From: Ferruginibacter sp.
GTDB taxonomy: Bacteria; Bacteroidota; Bacteroidia; Chitinophagales; Chitinophagaceae
DNA: 5,637 nt
Assembly (NCBI GenBank): GCA_025352435.1
Contig: JANXTN010000093.1
Location: 1-5,637, forward strand
Direction of reading: 5' to 3'
The notes beneath the pieces were generated by a model. The model worked only from the letters and a program-made list of their open reading frames with translations, was not told the origin of the DNA and made no database searches. Shown in pieces: positions 1 to 4,594 of this stretch. Every line of letters begins with the position of its first letter. Position 1 is the first letter of the stretch. The position numbers were made by a program, and so were the translations under genes.

Positions 1-98
1 AACATTGAACATTGAACATTGAACATTGAACATTGAACATTGAACATTGAACATTGAACATTGAACATTGAACATTGAACATTGAACATTAAACATCA
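1..98. repeat. Heptamer tandem repeat (AACATTG)n upstream of rpe
   Basis: Twelve perfect head-to-tail copies of AACATTG fill positions 1-84. Two decayed copies follow (AACATTA at 85-91 and AACATCA at 92-98). The array reaches the left edge, so its true length is unknown. It ends 8 bases before the rpe start codon and therefore lies in the rpe leader or promoter region. On the plus strand the unit yields a TGA stop in every frame, so it is non-coding in that direction. Each copy carries a TTG, the core of the Bacteroidota -33 element, but no matching TAnnTTTG box is visible between the array and the gene. Such short-unit arrays can change copy number by replication slippage. Any effect on rpe is inference. 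Confidence 0.97.
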
Positions 99-106
99 AT
101 TAACCC

Positions 107-757
107 ATGCCGATAATCGCACCTTCCCTACTCTCCGCCAATTTTTTACAATTACAGCAAGACTGTGATATGCTCAACAACAGCGCTGCAGATTGGTTTC
201 ACATAGATATTATGGATGGCAGTTTTGTACCCAATATCAGCTTTGGTCCAATGGTGACAAAATTTATAACAAGCACCACCAAAAAGTATTGTGATGTGCA
301 TTTAATGATTGAAAATCCTGATAAATATGCCGAAGCATTTAGAGATGCAGGCGCAAATAATCTTACCGTACATATTGAAGCTTGCCCACATTTGCACCGC
401 AACATTCAGCAAATAAAAACACTTGGCATGCATGCAGGCGTTGCTATCAATCCGCACACACCGGTGAATGCGCTTGCAGATATTTTGGCTGACATCGATG
501 TGGTTTGTGTAATGAGTGTAAATCCGGGTTTCGGCGGACAGTCATTTATTGCGCACACGCTACATAAAATAAAACAGCTGCGCCAAATGATAGATGAGCA
601 CAGCTTATCTGTAAAAATTGAAGTAGATGGTGGCGTCACTTTACAAAATGCCAAAAGCATTGTAGATGCAGGCGCACATGTACTTGTAGCCGGTAACACC
701 GTTTTTAAAGCAACAGATAAAGTAGGTATGATAGGAGCGCTAAAAGGAATTGCTTAA
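107..757 (+). CDS. rpe: Ribulose-phosphate 3-epimerase
   Basis: This cytosolic TIM-barrel enzyme interconverts D-ribulose 5-phosphate and D-xylulose 5-phosphate in the pentose phosphate pathway. The 216-residue length is normal for the family. The N-terminus APSLLSAN (residues 5-12) carries the substrate-contacting Ser. HIDIMDG (32-38) supplies metal ligand His32, catalytic Asp34 and Met36. DVHLMI (63-68) gives ligand His65. MSVNPGFGGQ (136-145) is the phosphate-side loop, VDGGV (173-177) holds the second catalytic Asp174, and AGNTVF (195-200) is the C-terminal phosphate-binding segment. All key residues are present, so the enzyme should be active with a divalent metal. The ATG at 107 starts the family's usual N-terminus. 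No Shine-Dalgarno is visible, as is common in Bacteroidota. The heptamer array lies immediately upstream. The next gene is 157 bp downstream on the same strand, so co-transcription is possible but unproven. Confidence 0.97.
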   Translation: MPIIAPSLLSANFLQLQQDCDMLNNSAADWFHIDIMDGSFVPNISFGPMVTKFITSTTKKYCDVHLMIENPDKYAEAFRDAGANNLTVHIEACPHLHRNIQQIKTLGMHAGVAINPHTPVNALADILADIDVVCVMSVNPGFGGQSFIAHTLHKIKQLRQMIDEHSLSVKIEVDGGVTLQNAKSIVDAGAHVLVAGNTVFKATDKVGMIGALKGIA

Positions 758-810
758 AAACTCTTGGGCGGTTTTCATAAGTAAATGATTCAGCATTTAT
801 CCGGTCTATT

Positions 811-865
811 CGCTGCTATCTTTTTATTCGCTCACGCTTCATAAGAAGGATAGCCGCTGCTATCC
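811..865. repeat. REP-like intergenic element with two alternative hairpins
   Basis: The gap between rpe and the SDR gene contains CGCTGCTATC twice in direct orientation (811-820 and 855-864). It also has a perfect 7-bp inverted repeat, GGATAGC (848-854) against GCTATCC (859-865), with a 4-base loop. The same left arm can instead pair with an upstream segment: ATAAGAAGGATAGC (841-854) is nearly complementary to GCTATCTTTTTAT (815-827), across a loop of about 13 bases. The two foldings exclude each other. The segment is richer in G and C than the surrounding intergenic DNA and shows no open frame with gene-like features. It could be a dispersed palindromic element, or an attenuator or terminator following rpe. 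No long T-tract directly follows the short hairpin, so the terminator reading is weak. Confidence 0.5.
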
Positions 866-914
866 CGTCGCTCGTCAGCAATAAATCTTTTTTCAACATT
901 TAATATAAAAAACA

Positions 915-1646
915 ATGAACCTATCTAACAACAAAATTTTAATAACCGGTGGTGCATCTGGAATTGGGCTTGGCCTTACCGAACGATTTATTAAAGAAAA
1001 CAATACTGTCATCATTTGTGGCAGACGAGCAGAAGTGTTGGAAGAGGTAGCCAATAAATATCCATCCGTAATAACAAGAGTGTGCGATCTAACAAACGAA
1101 AAAGAAAGAGAAGAATTGTATAAATGGGTAGGGGCAAATCATAGCGATACAAATGTTTTAATAAACAATGCGGGTATACAAAAATGGATGAACATTACAG
1201 ATGCAGATTTCTTTTCAAATGCCAAACAGGAGATCGTAACAAATATTGAAGCTCCTTTACACCTTGCATCTTTATTTATTAATTTACCCGCCTTGACAAC
1301 AGTAATTAATGTTACATCAGGGTTGTCATTTGTGCCACTTACCAAAGTGCCGGTATATTCAGCCACCAAAGCGTTCTTTCATTCTTTCACCTTATCATTA
1401 AGGCAATTAGTTGCTGCAAAAAATATTGAGGTTATTGAAATGGTTCCACCGGCATTAAATACAGATCTTGGCGGCAAAGGCTTGCATGATGAAGCTCCAC
1501 CCGTTTCCGTCTTTATAGAATCTATCTTTGAACAACTGAAAGAAAATAAGCAACAACTTACTTTTGGTTTTAGTACCATGATGACAAATGCAACTCCGCA
1601 GGATTTAGACAATACTTTTAAAAGGATGAACGGCGTCACCAATTAA
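915..1646 (+). CDS. SDR family NAD(P)-dependent oxidoreductase (DltE-like)
   Basis: This 243-residue protein is a classical short-chain dehydrogenase/reductase with one Rossmann domain. TGGASGIG (residues 11-18) is the glycine-rich cofactor loop. CGRR (35-38), with basic residues after strand beta-2, suggests NADP(H) preference. D58 of CDL contacts the adenine, and NNAG (84-87) is the structural motif after beta-4. The catalytic tetrad is complete: Asn110, Ser135, Tyr148 and Lys152 (YSATK). The segment VPPALNTDL (177-185) follows beta-6 and resembles DltE-type SDRs, which have Pro-Pro where many SDRs have Pro-Gly. The substrate is unknown: DltE homologues are named from D-alanylation loci, but no dlt gene is visible here. 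The ATG at 915 sits 10 residues before the cofactor loop, as expected, after an A-rich leader. The gene converges on a lipoprotein gene, with a shared terminator 6 bases past the stop. Family assignment is strong; the specific reaction is not known. Confidence 0.93.
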   Translation: MNLSNNKILITGGASGIGLGLTERFIKENNTVIICGRRAEVLEEVANKYPSVITRVCDLTNEKEREELYKWVGANHSDTNVLINNAGIQKWMNITDADFFSNAKQEIVTNIEAPLHLASLFINLPALTTVINVTSGLSFVPLTKVPVYSATKAFFHSFTLSLRQLVAAKNIEVIEMVPPALNTDLGGKGLHDEAPPVSVFIESIFEQLKENKQQLTFGFSTMMTNATPQDLDNTFKRMNGVTN

Positions 1647-1651
1647 AATAA

Positions 1652-1681
1652 AAACTGGCTTCCATTTTTGGAAGCCAGTTT
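1652..1681. terminator. Convergent intrinsic terminator between SDR and lipoprotein genes
   Basis: A perfect 12-bp inverted repeat (AAACTGGCTTCC at 1652-1663, its complement at 1670-1681) encloses a 6-base loop. On the minus strand the stem is followed by a T-rich run (TTTATTTTAATT), which fits a Rho-independent terminator for the lipoprotein gene ending at 1702. On the plus strand the T-tract is limited to the stem end, so termination of the SDR transcript may be less efficient. The hairpin fills most of the 55-bp gap between the two convergent genes. Confidence 0.88.
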
Positions 1682-1701
1682 ACGAAAATAGCTTTAGAAA
1701 T

Positions 1702-2265
1702 TTATTTAGCAAAGTCTTTCGTCGGCATTTTATCGGAAGGCATTTGTGTGCTTCCTGAAGCAGGCATACCACCTTTATTCTTCATCATCATCATTACATC
1801 AGGCATACTCATAAAGCCCCAATGCTCCTGTGCTTTGTCACCTTTCAGTTTTACAACATCTACGCTTCTGGAGTCCATTTTAGTACCTGGTGGAAATCCC
1901 ATACCAGGGTTTGCAGTGGTTGTGCCTCTCATCTCCACAAGTGTATATAAATAATCCCCATCTACTGCTTGAGAAACAATATTCATCTTCATACCCGGTT
2001 CAAAACTGTTGTGCATTTGAGTAAGCATAGCAGTCAATTTTTCCGCTCCCACAACATCTTCTCCATTTGGTCCACCATTGTGATCCACGCCATCTTCGTT
2101 TATCCATTTTCTGATTGTTACTGAGTCACCATTTTCTAATGCCTTGTAAAAATTAGTATTGTTCTCTTTAATTTTTACAGAAGCATCTTCCTGGTTTGCT
2201 TTACTTGTACACGATGCTAAACCTAATACAAGAATAAAAGACGAAGCAAATAAAAACTTTTTCAT
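1702..2265 (-). CDS. SnoaL-like (NTF2-fold) lipoprotein
   Basis: This 187-residue protein starts with a lipoprotein signal: Lys2-Lys3, a hydrophobic stretch, and lipobox LASC with the lipidated Cys at position 19. It should therefore be membrane-anchored outside the cytoplasm. Residues about 30-150 resemble the SnoaL-like polyketide-cyclase/ester-cyclase family of the NTF2 fold. There is an N-terminal helix (NFYKALENGD), then W-x6-DHNGG (54-65), a G-x-E-x-L segment (73-77), a glycine-rich FPPGTK loop (124-129), and the closing KLKGDKAQEHW segment (139-149), matching the family's GKIxEHW end. Most SnoaL proteins are small cytosolic cyclases or hydrolases, and many relatives in this fold have no known reaction, so no substrate is proposed. 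The tail (152-187) is methionine-rich, including four consecutive Met at 158-161. The ATG at 2265 begins the signal peptide directly. A terminator lies 20 bases past the stop, so the gene is probably transcribed alone. Confidence 0.88.
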   Translation of the reverse strand: MKKFLFASSFILVLGLASCTSKANQEDASVKIKENNTNFYKALENGDSVTIRKWINEDGVDHNGGPNGEDVVGAEKLTAMLTQMHNSFEPGMKMNIVSQAVDGDYLYTLVEMRGTTTANPGMGFPPGTKMDSRSVDVVKLKGDKAQEHWGFMSMPDVMMMMKNKGGMPASGSTQMPSDKMPTKDFAK

Positions 2266-2460
2266 AAAAAAATTTTAGTTAGTTAATAATTAGATACAAT
2301 AAATATATATAATAATTTATATTAAATTATATTTATAAAAACTTTTTTTTCAATTGCAAAAACTATTATCTTATTTGATTACAGGAGCTCAAGGAAAGCG
2401 TTACGATCATAAGCAACAGCGCTATTGTTAACTATTACCCTAATAATGTTACAGATATAA

Positions 2461-2495
2461 AAAAATGCTATCCTCATTACAAGGATAGCATTTTT
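2461..2495. terminator. Strong bidirectional intrinsic terminator
   Basis: A perfect 14-bp inverted repeat (AAAAATGCTATCCT at 2461-2474 and its complement at 2482-2495) has a 7-base loop. The outer A:T pairs give a T-tract on either strand, so the hairpin can stop transcripts from both sides. It lies 18 bases past the stop codon of the minus-strand hydrolase gene, which is its most likely client. No gene reads into it from the left on the plus strand. Its core GCTATCC/GGATAGC matches the short hairpin at 848-865. Confidence 0.88.
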
Positions 2496-2513
2496 ATAAA
2501 ATCAAACTTCAAC

Positions 2514-3644
2514 CTACAAACCAAAAGCCGCTTTTAATTTGCTTGCAGCCAATGCTTGTGCTTCTTTTGCCTGAGGAACTACCGCAGCCATTCCAAAAAA
2601 CTCGTGGGTAACACCAGTATATAATTGGTAATCTGTTTGTACGCCTGCGGCTGATAATTTATCGCTCAATAATTTGCCTTCTGACTGCAGTGGATCTATT
2701 TCCGCAGCAATGATCAGTGTTTTAGGCATTCCCTTTAGGTTCGCTTTAACCAAACTAACCCTTGGGTCAGCAGCTTGTGCGACAGAACTAAATTCATTTT
2801 TTATAAACCATTCCATCATAGGCTTATTCAATGGTTTTGCGCCGGCAAATTTTACATAGCTTTCGCTGTTTATATCATTATTTGCAATAGGATAAACAAG
2901 AACTTCATACAATGGCATTTGTATTTTTTTATCACGAGCCATCATACTCATATTGGCCGCAAGGTTACCACCCGCACTTTCTCCTACTACTGCAAGTTTA
3001 GTAGAATCACCCTTGAGTTCAGCAAAGTTTTTCAACACCCATTGGTAAGCATCAAAAGATACAACATGTGCTGCGGGAAATTTATGTTCCGGACCCTTCG
3101 GATATTCTACAGAAACTACTACTGCACCAACTTGCTCACACAAACCCTGTGCGCCGCCGTTGTACACATCAATGTTGGCAATAACCCAACCGCCTCCATG
3201 ATAATATACTATTACCGGGTAAGGCGCTTTGCCTTGCTTCGGTGTGTACACGCGTATATGTGTTGTTCCCCCGGTTACGGGTATATCTTTACCCATAGTG
3301 TCACACTTCGCAGGTGGTGGTGTCATTTTGTTATCCTGCATTACAGCCATTACCGCATCCGTTGGCGTAGGTTGCTTGCGTGCTTCTTGAGCCGTTAATG
3401 AATCAATTGGTTTACCTCCAAGGCTTATTAATTTTTCAATTACTACCTGCATTTCAGGTTTAATACTTGGTGCCCAGGCAGGCGTCGGCATAGTTGGTTT
3501 CAATGTTATCTGCTTGTTTTCGGTTGTCATACTGTCTTTTGTAGATGTTGTTGTTGTAGTTGGATTACTGTTACATGATGCAAATGTCGTAATGATACAA
3601 CATGTAAAAAATGTTTTTGTAATTGTTGAAATTTGGGTTTGCAT
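2514..3644 (-). CDS. Alpha/beta hydrolase lipoprotein, hormone-sensitive-lipase family (Abhydrolase_3)
   Basis: This is a 376-residue carboxylester hydrolase with a complete HSL-family signature. HGGGW (residues 149-153) forms the oxyanion hole. GESAGGN (221-227) is the nucleophile elbow with Ser223. EIDPL (315-319) supplies Asp317 and THEFFG (346-351) supplies His347. EYPKGPEHKFPAA (180-192) is the typical conserved stretch between oxyanion loop and nucleophile. The N-terminus has Lys10, a hydrophobic segment and FASC ending at Cys24, a probable lipoprotein signal. Phe at -3 is off the classical lipobox, so anchoring is likely but not certain. A Thr-rich linker (29-35) and about 90 further residues precede the catalytic domain. 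The true substrate is unknown: esters of short or medium acids are typical for the family. The ATG at 3644 is preferred because it gives the signal peptide. A terminator sits right after the stop and the leader is about 120 bases if the promoter at 3770-3777 is used. Confidence 0.92.
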   Translation of the reverse strand: MQTQISTITKTFFTCCIITTFASCNSNPTTTTTSTKDSMTTENKQITLKPTMPTPAWAPSIKPEMQVVIEKLISLGGKPIDSLTAQEARKQPTPTDAVMAVMQDNKMTPPPAKCDTMGKDIPVTGGTTHIRVYTPKQGKAPYPVIVYYHGGGWVIANIDVYNGGAQGLCEQVGAVVVSVEYPKGPEHKFPAAHVVSFDAYQWVLKNFAELKGDSTKLAVVGESAGGNLAANMSMMARDKKIQMPLYEVLVYPIANNDINSESYVKFAGAKPLNKPMMEWFIKNEFSSVAQAADPRVSLVKANLKGMPKTLIIAAEIDPLQSEGKLLSDKLSAAGVQTDYQLYTGVTHEFFGMAAVVPQAKEAQALAASKLKAAFGL

Positions 3645-3769
3645 AATTCTTATATTATTTTTTAATGCTTTGAAAGCAATTTATAATATAGATAAACGTG
3701 CCATATAATAATGAGGTGGCAAGTATGGGATAAAATTTCAAATATTGCATAGTCATGTATATGAACTTT

Positions 3770-3777
3770 CAAAATTA
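3770..3777 (-). promoter_or_regulatory. Candidate -7 element for the hydrolase gene
   Basis: Read on the minus strand this is TAATTTTG, a full match to the Bacteroidota -7 consensus TAnnTTTG, in the gap upstream of the minus-strand hydrolase. A clear TTTG -33 box is not visible at the expected distance. The implied leader would be about 120 bases and would contain the small palindrome TGCTTTGAAAGCA (3666-3678), which could be an operator or chance. The AT-rich context makes a chance match to the -7 box plausible. Confidence 0.25.
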
Positions 3778-3891
3778 AAATATTTTCGGAGCATCAGCAT
3801 CAGGAACATTGTTGAACATTAGTTTTGGACTATAAGCTCGCCCCACACTCTTGAACACCTGTCCTGTAATACTAACAGATTTTAAATACAT
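3775..3891 (-). pseudogene. Short reading frame of 38 codons, possible gene tail or remnant
   Basis: On the minus strand an ATG at 3891 opens a 38-codon frame ending in TAA at 3775. It includes segments such as ITGQVFKSVGRAYSPK and LMFNNVPDADAPKIF. The composition is protein-like (balanced charged, polar and hydrophobic residues). Much of the segment is richer in G and C than the neighbouring intergenic DNA, which suggests former or present coding sequence. I cannot name a family for it. It may be the C-terminal remnant of a lost gene, a very small gene, or part of a dispersed element. Its start overlaps the candidate promoter of the divergent cupin gene, which argues against a functional gene starting exactly there. 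Upstream codons stay open into the antisense of the cupin gene but look unrelated. Confidence 0.3.
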
Positions 3892-3894
3892 TTG
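3887..3894 (+). promoter_or_regulatory. -7 promoter element for the cupin gene
   Basis: TACATTTG matches the Bacteroidota -7 consensus TAnnTTTG exactly. Twenty bases upstream lies CCTG (3863-3866), a weak version of the -33 TTTG box at the right spacing. Transcription would start around 3901-3905, giving a leader of about 25-30 bases before the ATG at 3931. This supports 3931 and not the upstream TTG at 3892 as the translation start, because that TTG falls inside the promoter element. Confidence 0.45.
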
Positions 3895-3930
3895 AAAAGC
3901 AATATAGGGTTTACAATTAAACATTTTAAA

Positions 3931-4290
3931 ATGCAAAAAGTAGTAATCGAAGAAAAGTTTAATCTTTTTTCAGAGCATTGGAATCCCAAAATAGTAGGTG
4001 AACTTAATGGGCAACAAATTAAACTTGCAAAACTAAAAGGTGAGTTCGTGTGGCATAAACACGAAGAAGAAGATGAAATGTTTTATGTAGTGGAGGGCAT
4101 TTTAAAAATGGAATTGCGAGATAGAACTATTGTAATAAATAAAAACGAATTTTTGATTGTGCCCAGAGGCACGGAACATAAGCCTGTGGCAGAAGACGAG
4201 GTTTGGGTCATGCTTTTTGAACCTGCAAGCACTTTAAATACTGGGAATAAAGAGAATGAAAGAACAAAGCATTTTTTAGAAATTATCTGA
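3931..4290 (+). CDS. Small cupin-domain protein
   Basis: This 119-residue protein is a single cupin beta-barrel, probably cytosolic since no signal is visible. Cupin motif 1 is WHKHEEEDEMFYVVEG (residues 41-56), with putative metal ligands His42, His44 and Glu49. Motif 2 is EFLIVPRGTEHKP (73-85), with His83 as fourth ligand. The three-His/one-Glu set is complete, so metal binding is likely. The conserved family features around the barrel are also present: an N-terminal FNLFSEHWNPKIVGELN stretch and the FEPASTLNTGN segment after the barrel. Proteins of this type are usually of unknown function, with enzymes, sugar isomerases and simple binding proteins in the superfamily, so no substrate is assigned. 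A longer frame could begin at TTG 3892, adding 13 residues, but that codon lies inside the -7 box and the ATG at 3931 gives the usual family N-terminus and length. It stands alone between divergent and convergent neighbours. Confidence 0.88.
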   Translation: MQKVVIEEKFNLFSEHWNPKIVGELNGQQIKLAKLKGEFVWHKHEEEDEMFYVVEGILKMELRDRTIVINKNEFLIVPRGTEHKPVAEDEVWVMLFEPASTLNTGNKENERTKHFLEII

Positions 4291-4594
4291 GCAAAAAGAC
4301 AATATTTTAAACTGAATAATTTTTTTTCAAACACTACCTATATATGCTCACTACTATCAGCATTTACTTTGTATCAACTGACCAAAAATGACTTTAAATT
4401 TTGTTTAGCAATCGCTAAAGCTATCCGATAAAAAACGGAACCAACTTTAAGTGATGGTTCCCTTTTATCATTTGGGATTACACTAATTACTTTCAGCTTG
4501 GTACTCAGCAAGACTTCTTTGGCTCCGGTCATGCACAAAAATGAGAATTAACGTTGATGAAATCCTAATTTTCTTCACCCCGCATCTAAACAAA
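4291..4594. other. Gene-free region between cupin and T9SS protein genes
   Basis: These 304 bases separate two convergent genes. Apart from the terminator hairpin at 4427-4469, I see no tRNA, no clear promoter and no reading frame that I recognise. The longest noteworthy frame is 52 codons on the minus strand (ATG at 4532, TGA at 4374). It starts MTGAKEVLLS and reads straight through the terminator hairpin, which makes a functional gene unlikely. A plus-strand frame over the same bases (4432-4550) is also open and has no start codon near its 5' end. Part of the region may be the long 3' untranslated end of the T9SS gene or eroded former coding DNA. Confidence 0.5.
4427..4469. terminator. Intrinsic terminator between convergent cupin and T9SS genes
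   Basis: The inner stem is GGAACCA (4437-4443) paired with TGGTTCC (4455-4461), around an 11-base loop. Outer arms GATAAAA (4427-4433) and TTTTATC (4463-4469) extend the pairing past a small internal mismatch. On the minus strand the inner stem is followed by G and then six T, a canonical Rho-independent arrangement that would end the T9SS gene transcript about 130 bases after its stop. On the plus strand only four T follow, but the hairpin may also stop the cupin transcript 137 bases after its stop codon. Confidence 0.7.

Noticed and set aside
1..96. Minus-strand periodic peptide (MFNVQCS unit) as a real gene
   Set aside because: It is fully explained by the tandem heptamer having no stop in reverse. 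It has no promoter or family features and is cut by the window edge.
1..98. CRISPR array
   Set aside because: The unit is 7 bases with no spacers; this is a simple tandem repeat and no cas gene is present.
2266..2345. Specific promoter for the SnoaL-like lipoprotein
   Set aside because: The stretch is so AT-rich that partial -7 matches occur by chance. No full TAnnTTTG with a spaced -33 box could be identified on the minus strand.
2775..3398. Plus-strand 207-codon frame opposite the hydrolase
   Set aside because: It lies wholly antisense to a gene with a complete catalytic triad. Its peptide is rich in Cys, Tyr, Arg and His in a way typical of antisense shadows, and no domain is recognisable.
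4083..4334. Minus-strand 83-codon frame opposite the cupin
   Set aside because: It mostly overlaps the cupin coding region, whose metal-ligand motifs are intact. The minus-strand peptide has no recognisable motif.
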